DNA of 24,146 nucleotides from CAZQDP01 sp964592375 (GTDB taxonomy: Bacteria > Bacillota > Clostridia > RUG12999), in assembly GCA_964592375.1 (NCBI GenBank), contig CAZQDP010000035.1, positions 1-24,146 on the forward strand, written 5' to 3'. Position 1 is the stretch's first letter. Every line of letters begins with the position of its first letter. Positions 1 to 7,603 of the stretch are shown here, piece by piece. The notes under the pieces are model-generated. The model worked only from the letters and a program-made list of their open reading frames with translations, was not told the origin of the DNA and did not search any database. Made by a program: the position numbers and the translations under genes.

Positions 1-241
1 TTTTCTGAATTTCATTGTAGTCGCGATATATGACATCCATTTGTGGCGGAAACACCATGTAATCTATTTCGCAACGGGAAATATCAGCTTCCCAGCCATA
101 GCCTGCAAAAAACTCCTTCACATCAATAGCACTTCTGATTTGGCATCCTATCTCTTCACCGAGGAGAAGCAATGACGAGGCGAGGATGGATAACAGCAGC
201 AAAAGGCCAATGGCAATCTTGCCTCCCTGATTTATTTTCAT
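1..241 (-). CDS. DUF4830-like secreted or membrane-anchored protein (5' part only)
   Basis: Partial gene that runs off the left edge; the first 80 codons are visible. The start is ATG at 239-241, preceded on the minus strand by a strong GGAGGG ribosome site. The N-terminus has a short charged segment (MKINQGGK) and then a hydrophobic stretch rich in Leu, Ile and Ser (about residues 9-27), which reads as a signal anchor. The segment after it contains FFAGYGWEAD and YRDYNEIQ, the pattern I associate with DUF4830 proteins, which are small secreted Firmicute proteins of unknown function. The C-terminal half is not visible, so length and any further domain are unknown. It is transcribed away from the pseudouridine synthase gene. 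Confidence 0.7.
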   Translation of the reverse strand, partial: MKINQGGKIAIGLLLLLSILASSLLLLGEEIGCQIRSAIDVKEFFAGYGWEADISRCEIDYMVFPPQMDVIYRDYNEIQK

Positions 242-449
242 AACCAGACCCTCCTTTTTTCAGTTCCAACTGTAAACGCCTTCTATGGATACAGTATATT
301 CAAGCGGACTTGCAGTATATGTACTTTGTTTTTCAAAAGCTGCTCTCCCGCTGAATTGACATCCCATTTTTGCCATCCACTACATAGCAACGATACTGTT
401 TTTATGCAAATTGTATTTTACTCATAATTTTCATTATTTCTGTGCTAAA

Positions 450-503
450 TGTGCATAACTCTGTTGAAAACCTTGTGAAATTGGCATTTTGCCCTGTGCA
501 TAA
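450..503 (-). promoter_or_regulatory. Two DnaA-box-like 9-mers
   Basis: TGTGCATAA occurs at 450-458 and again at 495-503. Its reverse complement, TTATGCACA, matches the DnaA box consensus TTATNCACA exactly. The two boxes have the same orientation with starts 45 bp apart. A one-mismatch relative (TTATGCAAA) is at 402-410 on the other strand. Chance occurrence cannot be excluded. Confidence 0.4.
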
Positions 504-538
504 CCTTGCTTTTTCAGTTGACATAAAGGGAAATGTAA

Positions 539-590
539 ACTTTATGTAAAAAACTTGTCGAATGTTGGCGTGAGCTTTTTACATAAAAGT
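539..590. repeat. Imperfect inverted repeat, possible operator or hairpin
   Basis: The left arm (539-555, starting ACTTTATGTAAAAA) and right arm (573-590, ending TTTTTACATAAAAGT) are near-perfect reverse complements, with one substitution and one extra base, separated by 17 nt. The stem is too AT-rich to be a convincing terminator. It lies about 80 bp upstream of the promoter at 671, which suits an operator or an AT-rich structural element. Confidence 0.45.
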
Positions 591-670
591 GTACTTAAAC
601 AGCATTTTGTTTCTTGCTTTTGGAAAGCCATGCGCTTATGATTTTTTTCTATTCATCTGACACATGTCGA

Positions 671-699
671 TTGACTTGAGGTCTCAAACATGCTACAAT
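671..699 (+). promoter_or_regulatory. Sigma-A-type promoter of the pseudouridine synthase gene
   Basis: TTGACT (671-676) and TACAAT (694-699) are separated by exactly 17 bp. The expected transcription start is near 706, leaving a leader of about 17 nt that contains the ribosome site AAAGGAAGTG. This placement rules out translation from the ATG at 690 and supports the GTG at 723. Confidence 0.7.
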
Positions 700-722
700 A
701 TCCCTCAAAGGAAGTGATCTAC

Positions 723-1436
723 GTGCGACTGGATAAATTGGTGGCAGACTGCGGAATAGGAAGCCGCAAGGAGATTAAACAAATGCTTCGATCCGGCAGA
801 ATTACGGTGGATGGAGCGGTTGTGAAAGACGGCGCTACGCAGGTAGATCCGGCCTCTGCGCTTGTCGTGGCAGATGCACAGCTACTGGAGTATCGGCAGT
901 TTGTTTATTTAATGATGAACAAGCCGGCCGGTGTTGTCAGTGCCACCAGGGACAATCACTTTCAAACAGTGATCGATTTGGTTCCGCCCAAGTTTTCCCA
1001 TTATGACCTTTTCCCCGCCGGCCGGCTGGACAGAGATACAGAAGGGCTTTTACTCATTACCAATGACGGAGCCATGGCACATCGTCTTCTTTCTCCTCGC
1101 AGTCATGTGCCAAAGGTGTATATCGCCGTACTGGATCTGCCGGTAGTGCAAAGCGATGTGGACACCTTTTTGGCAGGGATTGTTTTAGACGATGGATATC
1201 TTACCCTGCCGGCAACGCTTAGTGGCTATTCGCAGGAGGAGTTGCACATGGCCAAAGTAACCATTATGGAGGGCAAATTCCACCAGGTGAAACGAATGTT
1301 TGCGGATGTAGGCAAAAAGGTACAGCATTTAAAGCGTGTTTCCTTTGGAGGGCTCACTCTGGATCCCACCATGATGCCGGGAGATGTAAGAGAGCTGACG
1401 AAGGATGAGCTTGCCGCTCTTGAAGGGCAAGCGTAG
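723..1436 (+). CDS. 16S/23S rRNA pseudouridine synthase, RsuA/RluB/RluE family
   Basis: Isomerises one uridine in rRNA to pseudouridine. At 237 residues from the GTG start it has the usual family length. The N-terminal S4 RNA-binding domain is visible (MRLDKLVADCGIGSRKEI, with the GRITVDG loop near residues 25-31). The catalytic domain follows with MNKPAG (65-70) and the signature AGRLDRDTEGLLLITNDG, whose Asp at about residue 103 is the expected nucleophile. The motif HQVKRM near the C-terminus is also typical. I chose GTG at 723 because it follows AAAGGAAGTG at good spacing and gives the canonical family N-terminus; an in-frame ATG at 690 falls inside the promoter. It is monocistronic as far as can be seen. 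Whether the target is 16S U516 (RsuA) or another site cannot be told from sequence. Confidence 0.93.
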   Translation: MRLDKLVADCGIGSRKEIKQMLRSGRITVDGAVVKDGATQVDPASALVVADAQLLEYRQFVYLMMNKPAGVVSATRDNHFQTVIDLVPPKFSHYDLFPAGRLDRDTEGLLLITNDGAMAHRLLSPRSHVPKVYIAVLDLPVVQSDVDTFLAGIVLDDGYLTLPATLSGYSQEELHMAKVTIMEGKFHQVKRMFADVGKKVQHLKRVSFGGLTLDPTMMPGDVRELTKDELAALEGQA

Positions 1437-1533
1437 AAAAACCGACACAGCACCATCTCTTTTCATCATGCCTGCGCATCGCTTGACCAATCGGGTTTGG
1501 TGTAGCACGATGCAATAGAAGGGTGAAAAGAAA

Positions 1534-1610
1534 AGAAAAAAAATAAATACAGCTTAAAGATGATACGTGCTGTGCAACAAATGAACAAATATCAACCAAG
1601 CTGTATTTAT
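1534..1610 (-). terminator. Candidate terminator of the twelve-gene minus-strand operon
   Basis: A perfect 13-bp inverted repeat (1543-1555 and 1598-1610; ATAAATACAGCTT and its reverse complement) with a 42-nt loop. On the minus strand the stem is followed directly by a run of T residues (1534-1542). It lies about 115 nt beyond the last gene of the operon. The long loop makes it weaker than a textbook terminator. The rest of 1437-1725 shows nothing else convincing. Confidence 0.4.
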
Positions 1611-1725
1611 AAAGAATACTGTACTATTGATAACAAGGCAATGTCAAGGGAAAATGATAGGTGCAGAAAGATAGAATGATGCAAAGCTACTCAAGTTCGC
1701 CCTGTGATGATTATAAAAATAGAAA

Positions 1726-2247
1726 TTATTCCTCTAAAGTAAACTTCCATATGCAATTATACGCTTCGTCTGTAACATCCGGATGACAGCTGACTGCTTC
1801 TGTATTAAATCTTTCATCTATTGTCTTTGCGAACATTCCATACTCGACTATTCCAACTGATTTGCAAGGGAAATAAGGCAAGTTTTTTCTCCGTCTTGCT
1901 TCTTGCACCCTGCATGTTTTGACTTTATATACAAGCACATTATCACTATCCTGTATGATTTGATCTTCATTTAGGGAAGCATACAGTCTAAAACCAAGTG
2001 CCTTTTTGAGGCCATTTATTCCGGATTTTTCACCAAGGCATAAGAACGTCATCAGTCGCTTTGCCTCAATTACGGTAAATATGCTCCATGCTTCCCTGTC
2101 CATATCCATAGCCGCATCCATACCATACCTTCCTTCAATGGATTGAAACCATAGGCCGTCGTGAGCAAGCCAATTCTTTGCATATATCTGATTGAGTTCC
2201 AGTAATGCTTCTTTGGACAGTTCATCTATGCAATTTGCGTTTTTCAT
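1726..2247 (-). CDS. DUF6125 family protein (related to L-2-amino-thiazoline-4-carboxylic acid hydrolase)
   Basis: A 173-residue soluble protein. The segments IYAKNWLAHDGLWFQ (about residues 21-35), EAWSIFTVIEAKR and the C-terminal cysteine-bearing region (KTCRVQ, FPCKSVG, SCHPD, NCIWKF) match what I know of DUF6125 proteins. These are distant relatives of the ATC hydrolase-like family and common in anaerobes. The conserved Cys residues and the His-Asp pair could form a metal or catalytic site, but no reaction is established. ATG at 2247 was chosen over an upstream in-frame ATG because it has a GAGGT site at good spacing. It lies 70 nt after the second half-permease on the same strand, so it is probably the last gene of the metal-cluster operon, although the gap allows independent expression. 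Confidence 0.8.
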   Translation of the reverse strand: MKNANCIDELSKEALLELNQIYAKNWLAHDGLWFQSIEGRYGMDAAMDMDREAWSIFTVIEAKRLMTFLCLGEKSGINGLKKALGFRLYASLNEDQIIQDSDNVLVYKVKTCRVQEARRRKNLPYFPCKSVGIVEYGMFAKTIDERFNTEAVSCHPDVTDEAYNCIWKFTLEE

Positions 2248-2317
2248 GTCAGTAACCTCTTTTATTCTCTTATTTCTTTTATGCAAATAGGGTATATCCT
2301 TCCATCCGTTCTATGCT

Positions 2318-2854
2318 TTACATTGGCTTTATGGCATTTTGGTAAATCTCATTTCTTTGCGCTTTTGTCAGCAACTTATCCGTAATATACGCAATGAGTG
2401 CAATGCCGGGTATATCTATCAGAAACCTGGTGAGCATAAACTTCCACCCCATTGCAGTGGATTCAAAAAGTAGCATTGGAATTTTTGTCGTTGACCATGC
2501 TCCGATAAAGATTAGGACATTTGAAAATTTCGTTCCTTTATTGAGCAAAACTCCTGCAACCGGAAATGCTGCATATAAGGGGCCTGCTGCCGCTGATCCA
2601 AGAAAAAACGCCAATATGATACCAAGCATACCGGATTCCTCGCCCATGTATTTTATCATAACATCCCTTTGCACCCATACGTCAAGCAATCCGAGCAGAA
2701 TAAAAATGGGCGGCAATACGGATAGCATTTCCAAGACATTGGAATAGGTGATGGATACTGACTTCTTTCCTAATTCCGGATATAGAAATATAAAAACCAC
2801 ATTGACAAGTAGAAGAATAAAGGCAAATTTATATCTATTCATTACATTTTTCAT
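2318..2854 (-). CDS. Half-size permease (ArsP_1/DUF318-type), second subunit
   Basis: A 178-residue membrane protein with about five hydrophobic segments. It has an N-terminal helix (YKFAFILLLVNVVFIFL), a second near residues 43-60, and the signature stretch GSAAAGPLYAAFPVAGVLL followed by FIGAWSTTKIPMLLFE. Full-length permeases of the ArsP_1/DUF318 (YraQ) group carry two copies of such a glycine/proline-containing repeat; this protein carries one. Its ATG overlaps the stop of the preceding half-permease in an ATGA junction, so the two are translationally coupled and presumably form a heterodimer. The substrate is unknown. The context of NifX-like and Fe-S proteins suggests a metal or metal-sulfur species, which is inference only. 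Confidence 0.8.
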   Translation of the reverse strand: MKNVMNRYKFAFILLLVNVVFIFLYPELGKKSVSITYSNVLEMLSVLPPIFILLGLLDVWVQRDVMIKYMGEESGMLGIILAFFLGSAAAGPLYAAFPVAGVLLNKGTKFSNVLIFIGAWSTTKIPMLLFESTAMGWKFMLTRFLIDIPGIALIAYITDKLLTKAQRNEIYQNAIKPM

Positions 2855-3330
2855 TTTAACACCACCCCTATTACAGCCGCTACAATGAACGAGAACAAGA
2901 AAGCGGATATGTTTCGTACAATGGTCGCTTTCATGCCGAAGTATTTGGCCTCGAGTGGCATGGTGACAACACCTACCATCATGAGTGTGGAGAGAAATAC
3001 CGCAATCTGCATAAATCCTGCGCCATTTTGCAGCAGGGCCGAGCCCAGTGGAAATGCTACAAAACCGGGAATTAAGGTAATAGAGCCAATGATTCCTGCC
3101 AATAGCATTCCAATGATTCCAGATTTTTGACCAATTACTTTCGATATTGCTTCCGGTGATAATACTGCAAGCATAATCCCAATGAGCACAATAATTGTAA
3201 TAAACTGCGGTAAAATATTTTCAAACGATTTCCAAGCCTTCATCAGCACTTGCTTTGTTTTTCCTTTGTCACACGCGAATGACACGATAAGCAAAGCACC
3301 ACATAAAACATAAAGGGTAACCGTAAACAT
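2851..3330 (-). CDS. Half-size permease (ArsP_1/DUF318-type), first subunit
   Basis: A 159-residue membrane protein with about five hydrophobic segments: an N-terminal helix (residues about 2-18), FITIIVLIGIMLAVL, a glycine-rich core with LIPGFVAFPLGSALLQ, then VFLSTLMMVGVVTMP and a C-terminal helix. The LIPGFVAFPL motif is the one seen in the YraQ/ArsP_1 permease group. ATG at 3330 is preceded by AGGGAGGTG at ideal spacing; the open frame extends further upstream but only through the end of the neighbouring gene. It sits 19 nt after the NifX-like gene and overlaps the second half-permease by 4 nt. The protein is about half the length of a fused permease, so it should work as a pair with its neighbour. 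Confidence 0.82.
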   Translation of the reverse strand: MFTVTLYVLCGALLIVSFACDKGKTKQVLMKAWKSFENILPQFITIIVLIGIMLAVLSPEAISKVIGQKSGIIGMLLAGIIGSITLIPGFVAFPLGSALLQNGAGFMQIAVFLSTLMMVGVVTMPLEAKYFGMKATIVRNISAFLFSFIVAAVIGVVLK

Positions 3331-3349
3331 TCCAACACCTCCCTTATTT

Positions 3350-3712
3350 TTAGTGCTCGCCGCAACTGTCTTGATTTTCATGTTGATGACAAACCGATCC
3401 CGTAGATTTGAGATCGCCTTGCAAGTATCGCTCTGCCGCCTCCTGGGCAGATCCGGTGGCGCCAACAATTACCCTTATTCCTTTTTCGTTAAAAATTTCA
3501 ATGGCACCTCCACCCATTCCACCGGAAATGATCACCTTTACATTCATATCGTTTAGGAAATTCGGCAGAAATCCTGGCCTATGCCCTGGGTTAGGAATAG
3601 ACTCCTTCTTAACAATTTGATTGTCCCTTGTTTCAAAAATCCAAAAGTTCTCACAATGTCCAAAATGCCCCGCAACCATTTCCCCTTCACTTGCAACTGC
3701 AATTTTAATCAT
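3350..3712 (-). CDS. NifX/NifB-type dinitrogenase iron-molybdenum cofactor-binding-like protein (second copy)
   Basis: A 120-residue protein of the small alpha/beta family that includes NifX, NafY, the C-terminus of NifB and the Desulfovibrio orange protein; members bind metal-sulfur clusters. Visible features are MIKIAVASEG, the GHFGHCENF motif (about residues 15-23, including His and Cys candidate ligands), SGGMGGGAIEIF and the VIVGATGSA turn. The C-terminus ends in a His/Cys-rich tail (VCHQHENQDSCGEH) that could bind metal. ATG at 3712 has GGAG seven bases upstream; an ATG two codons earlier sits too close to that site. It overlaps the thioesterase gene by 8 nt and precedes the half-permeases by 19 nt. 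A paralogue lies at 7600-7974. No nitrogenase genes are present, so a role in nitrogen fixation is not supported. Confidence 0.87.
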   Translation of the reverse strand: MIKIAVASEGEMVAGHFGHCENFWIFETRDNQIVKKESIPNPGHRPGFLPNFLNDMNVKVIISGGMGGGAIEIFNEKGIRVIVGATGSAQEAAERYLQGDLKSTGSVCHQHENQDSCGEH

Positions 3713-4148
3713 CTTCATTCTCCTTCTTTTTATTTTTTTCACTGAGTTGGCAAAATACTGAATATACCTCCGGAATTGCTTTTTCCGCGCTTATTGGTCT
3801 TAATCTTTTATCCGTCCACGCATGCATTGTTTTCCCTGTTGCCAAAAGCGTATTGTTCTGCACATGATAAACCTGATATACAAAGCCTATGCGTACGCGA
3901 GTCAGTATACTCAGTCTTGTGATAACCACAATTTCATCTTCCGCCTTTGCAGGAGCAATAAACCTGCAATTCATTTCATATAAAGGAAGTAATATTCCCA
4001 TTGCCTCAATTGTTGAATTGGAAAACCCGGCACTTTTTAAAAAGTCGAATCTGCCCGCTTCAAACCATACTGCATAGTTGGAATGATGAACAATTGCCAT
4101 TTGATCCGTTTCTGCATATCTTACGGTAAAAGATGTTTTTGTTTCCAT
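3705..4148 (-). CDS. Acyl-CoA thioesterase, hotdog fold (4HBT/YbgC/FadM type)
   Basis: A 147-residue protein starting with the family signature VRYAETDQMAIVHHSNYAVW; the Asp at about residue 15 is the expected catalytic residue. Family members hydrolyse acyl-CoA or acyl-ACP thioesters in the cytoplasm as dimers or tetramers. Later segments (FDFLKSAGF, YEMNCRFIAPAKAEDEI, LLATGKTMHAW) also follow the family. Its place in a run of Fe-S and metal-cluster genes is unexpected. It lies 60 nt after the Mrp ATPase gene and its 3' end overlaps the next gene by 8 nt, so it is probably transcribed with them. I chose ATG at 4148, with an AAAGAG site upstream; an ATG three codons earlier (4157) is also possible. 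Confidence 0.87.
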   Translation of the reverse strand: METKTSFTVRYAETDQMAIVHHSNYAVWFEAGRFDFLKSAGFSNSTIEAMGILLPLYEMNCRFIAPAKAEDEIVVITRLSILTRVRIGFVYQVYHVQNNTLLATGKTMHAWTDKRLRPISAEKAIPEVYSVFCQLSEKNKKKENEDD

Positions 4149-4208
4149 ATCACTCATCTCTTTTCTCATATTTTCTCATGATTAATCGCACAGGCAACCA
4201 TGATGTGT

Positions 4209-5045
4209 TTACGCTTTGTCTCCTGCAAGTAGCGCCACTATACCATTCATCCAATCACCATCCACCATTTCAATCATTCCTCGGTCGCAAGCTGCCGCTG
4301 TTTTAGGATCAATCGGAATGTTTGCAAGCACAGAAAGTCCCAAATTATTTGCTACCTCATCTATTTTGCTCTCGCCAAAAAGTTTGATTTTCTCGCTGCA
4401 GTTTGGACACGCAACATAGCTCATATTTTCAACAATTCCAAGAATAGGTATATTCATCATCTTTGCCATTTTTACAGCTTTCCCCACAATCATAGAAACC
4501 AGCTCCTGTGGTGAGGTTACAATGATAATACCATCCACAGGAATGGATTGAAACACAGTTAAAGGTACATCCCCGGTGCCGGGTGGCATATCGATAAACA
4601 TAAAATCTATCTCTCCCCATAGCACATCCGTCCAAAACTGTTTGACGGTATTTGCGATGATGGGTCCTCTCCAAACAACCGGGTCTGTATCATTTTCCAG
4701 AAGTAGATTGACAGACATAATCCCTATACCAGTTTTGCTTTTGCTTGGAAATAACCCAATTTCACTGCCCTGCGCTTTTTCCGTAATGCCAAAGACCTTC
4801 GGAATGGAGGGCCCCGTAATATCCGCATCTAAAATGGCCGTGCTGTATCCGTTTCTTGCCATCAGCACGGCAAGCATGGATGTGACAAGTGATTTTCCGA
4901 CGCCGCCTTTTCCGCTGACGATTGCGATTACTTTCTTGATATTACTCATGTCGTGTGGCTTTTCTAAAAAATCTGTTTCCTGCGATTTTCTATCACTGCA
5001 CACCTCGCTGCAGTCGCCACATTTGTTGTTGCAATTCTCACTCAT
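4209..5045 (-). CDS. Mrp/NBP35/ApbC-type iron-sulfur cluster carrier ATPase
   Basis: A 278-residue P-loop ATPase that carries and transfers [4Fe-4S] clusters. The N-terminus has four cysteines (residues 5, 9, 12 and 16) as in NBP35-type members that bind an N-terminal cluster. The deviant Walker A motif SGKGGVGKS is at about 44-52, LDADITGPSIP at 72-82, FIDMPPGTGD near 150-159, and the C-terminal CPNC (213-216) bridges a cluster between two subunits. ATG at 5045 follows AAAGGAG. It lies 25 nt after the MBL-fold gene and upstream of the thioesterase. In the ORP gene sets of sulfate reducers an Mrp ATPase accompanies MinD-ferredoxin ATPases and NifX-like proteins, as here. Confidence 0.93.
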   Translation of the reverse strand: MSENCNNKCGDCSEVCSDRKSQETDFLEKPHDMSNIKKVIAIVSGKGGVGKSLVTSMLAVLMARNGYSTAILDADITGPSIPKVFGITEKAQGSEIGLFPSKSKTGIGIMSVNLLLENDTDPVVWRGPIIANTVKQFWTDVLWGEIDFMFIDMPPGTGDVPLTVFQSIPVDGIIIVTSPQELVSMIVGKAVKMAKMMNIPILGIVENMSYVACPNCSEKIKLFGESKIDEVANNLGLSVLANIPIDPKTAAACDRGMIEMVDGDWMNGIVALLAGDKA

Positions 5046-5070
5046 TTTGATTACTCCTTTGTTATTCAAT

Positions 5071-5895
5071 TTATATATGCAAAGCACTGCCGGCAGATAG
5101 ATATTGGATTTTTTCATCCAACACTGCACGGAAAGTGTTATATGTATCAAGTCCGGTACAATGACAGGTAAAATACTTTGAACCGCTCTTATTCAGTTTG
5201 TCTGCTATGTTGCTTAGCATCTTTAGAGTTTGCTCTGTCCTTCTGCCCAAGTTTTGCAAATGAAAGCCTCCGATGATGGCCTCCATCGGTTTGCCTTTCA
5301 GCCCAGTGGCGTAGCTACCAATGTTTGTAATTCCCCGATGCGCACAGCCTGCTACTAAATAAAACGTTTCTTCTTGGGTAATAATGAGGCTTTGCTCATG
5401 GTCAAAAAAGTCCGCTATCATTGTATTTGAATTTTTTTTGAATAAGTTGTCATTGATATTTGCCATGAAATCATCCCCTGTCATACCGGAAATAAGTTCT
5501 AATTCATCGTCAATTTTTACATGCCCAAAAGTGTATATCAATCTTTCATTGTCTTTTAATGCTTTATCAAGCCCGATATGCTCATATGCATTTTCTGCCC
5601 GCAGTGCATAATGCTTGCCAAATGCATTTTGATGAATGTATATTGTAGCCTTATGGTTGATGGATAAAAAGGCGCGCAGCCCCCCACCATGGTCAATATG
5701 CCCATGCGAAATGATAACTGTGTCAATATCTTCTAAATCAACATCTAATTTCTTCGCATTTTGAGCAAACAAGTCGCTTTGCCCCAAGTCAAATAAAAGT
5801 TTGTGTTTTTTTGTCTGAATGTATAAACAAAGTCCATGCTCACAAGCAAAGTCATTCGATATTGCCGTGTTTTCAATCAAGGTCTTCAAAATCAT
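5071..5895 (-). CDS. MBL-fold metallo-hydrolase, COG1237 type
   Basis: A 274-residue metallo-beta-lactamase-fold protein. The zinc or iron motif HGHIDH is at residues 64-69, FDLG near 35-38, and further ligand candidates lie in GCAHRG, IIGGFHLQ and TCHCTG. The overall pattern is that of COG1237, whose archaeal members are annotated as 7,8-dihydropterin-6-methyl-4-(beta-D-ribofuranosyl)aminobenzene 5'-phosphate synthase. That specific reaction is unlikely in a bacterium lacking methanopterin synthesis, so I give only the family. ATG at 5895 overlaps the stop of the upstream MinD-type gene in an ATGA junction and has AGGAGGTG upstream. The coupling suggests stoichiometric production with the ATPase pair. 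Confidence 0.87.
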   Translation of the reverse strand: MILKTLIENTAISNDFACEHGLCLYIQTKKHKLLFDLGQSDLFAQNAKKLDVDLEDIDTVIISHGHIDHGGGLRAFLSINHKATIYIHQNAFGKHYALRAENAYEHIGLDKALKDNERLIYTFGHVKIDDELELISGMTGDDFMANINDNLFKKNSNTMIADFFDHEQSLIITQEETFYLVAGCAHRGITNIGSYATGLKGKPMEAIIGGFHLQNLGRRTEQTLKMLSNIADKLNKSGSKYFTCHCTGLDTYNTFRAVLDEKIQYLSAGSALHI

Positions 5896-6767
5896 CTTTT
5901 TGCACCTCCTGCAAAATGTGCAAAGGTTTTTTCATACACCCTTTTTATCGCTTCGGCCGCTGCGCAATCCGTTCCAATGATGCAATCGCCTTTGCTAAGC
6001 GCCGTCATCACATGATAATCATATGGTATCCTGCCGACATACAGCAATTCTTGCGCTTGGCACAGCTTTTCAATTTTAATCGTATTTTCTATATTGGTAT
6101 CATACTTATTAACACAAACAACAATCATTACATTGAACTTTTTGGCTGTAAGTATAATTCTCTCCATATCACTGATGCCACAGCGTGATGGTTCGGTAAC
6201 AACAAGCACCATATCAACACCAGCAAGGGATGCAATGACTGGGCAACCTATACCGGGGGAGCCGTCAATAATGGCAAACTCTGCACTGTCTTTTGCGACA
6301 TTTAACTGCTGTTTGACCTGTGTCACCAATTTGCCCGATGTTCCGCTACCCATTTTTAGCTGAGCCGTTGAAAAAACAGCTTCGCTTTGATAGAGCATAC
6401 ACTCTCCGGCAACAAAAGGGGAAATCTGTATAGCCCCCTTAGGACAAGTAGCCTCGCAAACGCCGCAACCTTCACAGGCATATGCATCAACCCGATATGC
6501 GGCGTTATCTCTTTGGATGGCATCAAAACGACAATTCTTTTCGCATATTCCGCATAAATTGCATTTTTCTGATGCAATGATGGCTTTGCCTAAACCATTA
6601 TAATTTGAACGCAAGGGCTCGGTTTCTTGTGCCATAATCAGGTGCAAATTTGGTGCATCCACGTCGCAGTCGGCGTAAGCTTTGGCATGGGACAGCTTAA
6701 TAAAAGCGCCTGCAATCGTTGTTTTTCCTGTGCCGCCCTTTCCACTTAAGATGAGCAAACTTTTCAC
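5892..6767 (-). CDS. MinD-superfamily ATPase with inserted 2x[4Fe-4S] ferredoxin domain (second of a pair)
   Basis: A 291-residue ATPase with Walker A SGKGGTGKTT at about residues 8-17 and DCDVDAPNLH near 33-42. It then has two ferredoxin motifs: cysteines at 69, 72, 75 and 79 (CNLCGICEKNC) and at 98, 101, 104 and 108 (CEGCGVCEATCP). The second half returns to the ATPase fold (FAIIDGSPGIGCP, LVVTEPS). Such proteins couple nucleotide use to Fe-S cluster binding and are seen as adjacent pairs in ORP-type gene sets. The start is GTG at 6767, after AAAGGAGGTG; it overlaps the stop of the first ATPase as GTGA. It is coupled at its 3' end to the MBL-fold gene. Confidence 0.93.
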   Translation of the reverse strand: MKSLLILSGKGGTGKTTIAGAFIKLSHAKAYADCDVDAPNLHLIMAQETEPLRSNYNGLGKAIIASEKCNLCGICEKNCRFDAIQRDNAAYRVDAYACEGCGVCEATCPKGAIQISPFVAGECMLYQSEAVFSTAQLKMGSGTSGKLVTQVKQQLNVAKDSAEFAIIDGSPGIGCPVIASLAGVDMVLVVTEPSRCGISDMERIILTAKKFNVMIVVCVNKYDTNIENTIKIEKLCQAQELLYVGRIPYDYHVMTALSKGDCIIGTDCAAAEAIKRVYEKTFAHFAGGAKR

Positions 6768-7603
6768 CCTTGCACCTCCTTTGACACTTTGCTATACATT
6801 TCAATGAACAAGTCTTTGTATTTTGACATTTCTCTTGCCGCTATCTGACCGTTGGAATTCATGTCTCCTATTTCTCGACTGAATGGAATTTTTTCAAGAA
6901 TGGGAATATTGTGCCGAATACAAAATTCTTCAGAAGGATTATCTGCCTCATTACACTGATTTAAAACTACCCCAAACGGCTTGCCAAAAAGTCCCACAAG
7001 TTCATACACCATATTTAAGTTATGAGCACCGAAAATGGTAGGCTCTGCAACCAAGATGCAGTAATCAGCCTCCTTCACACTTTCCATGACAACACAAGCA
7101 CTCCCGGGCGGGCAATCAATGATACTATCATTTTCCTCCAGCGATAGACCTGCAATCAGCGTTTTGATAATGGGTACTCCGGATGCTTCTCCCGTATTTA
7201 GCTCTCCCGTTACAACCTTTACATTTTCTGAAAAGCCGGTTTCAATTTTTCCAATTTCCTTTTTTCTCTCCGAGTATGCCATTTGAGGGCATAAAAGAAT
7301 ACACCCTCCGCAGGAATGGCAGATATCCTCAAATATCATCACTTTCCCGCCGACATGCACAAGTGCATTAAATTTACAGAAATCAACGCATTTTCTGCAG
7401 CAGGCACATTTGGCATGATCAATCACCGGAATACGGACTGTTACGCTTTGTGTCTTTATTTCCTGAGGCCGAAAGAAAAGACGGCCATTTGGCTCTTCCA
7501 CATCACAATCAACATAGACTGCATTTGGCAAAGCTGCGGCGAGATTTACCGATACAAAGGTCTTCCCCGTGCCGCCCTTGCCGCTTAGCACTGCTATTTT
7601 CAT
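6764..7603 (-). CDS. MinD-superfamily ATPase with inserted 2x[4Fe-4S] ferredoxin domain (first of a pair)
   Basis: A 279-residue paralogue of the next gene. Walker A SGKGGTGKT is at about residues 7-15 and VDCDVEEPNG at 31-40. Ferredoxin cysteines are at 66, 69, 72 and 76 and at 95, 98, 101 and 105 (CHSCGGCILLCP). There is an extra Cys at 68 inside the first motif. The ATPase fold resumes with SIIDCPPGSAC and LVAEPTIFG. ATG at 7603 overlaps the NifX-like stop in an ATGA junction and has GGAGG upstream. The two ATPases probably act as a heterodimer, since both have intact P-loops and are translationally coupled. This is inference from other paired MinD-ferredoxin proteins. Confidence 0.93.
   Translation of the reverse strand: MKIAVLSGKGGTGKTFVSVNLAAALPNAVYVDCDVEEPNGRLFFRPQEIKTQSVTVRIPVIDHAKCACCRKCVDFCKFNALVHVGGKVMIFEDICHSCGGCILLCPQMAYSERKKEIGKIETGFSENVKVVTGELNTGEASGVPIIKTLIAGLSLEENDSIIDCPPGSACVVMESVKEADYCILVAEPTIFGAHNLNMVYELVGLFGKPFGVVLNQCNEADNPSEEFCIRHNIPILEKIPFSREIGDMNSNGQIAAREMSKYKDLFIEMYSKVSKEVQG

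Larger units (their letters stand above)
242..722. other. Intergenic region between divergent genes
   Basis: No coding region is supported here. It holds two DnaA-box-like sites (450-458, 495-503), a long imperfect inverted repeat (539-590) and the promoter of the downstream pseudouridine synthase gene (671-699). An ATG at 690 opens the same frame as that gene but lies inside the promoter. Confidence 0.7.

Noticed and set aside
402..590. Chromosome replication origin
   Set aside because: Only two exact DnaA boxes, and none of dnaA, dnaN, rpmH or similar genes nearby.
690..722. ATG at 690 as start of the pseudouridine synthase
   Set aside because: The -10 box TACAAT (694-699) overlaps it and no ribosome site precedes it; GTG at 723 has both a ribosome site and the family N-terminus.
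4576..5100. Plus-strand open frame of 174 codons opposite the Mrp ATPase
   Set aside because: Shadow of a gene with an intact P-loop and CPNC motif.
5071..5895. Assignment as methanopterin biosynthesis enzyme
   Set aside because: The name belongs to archaeal family members; nothing else in the window suggests this pathway.
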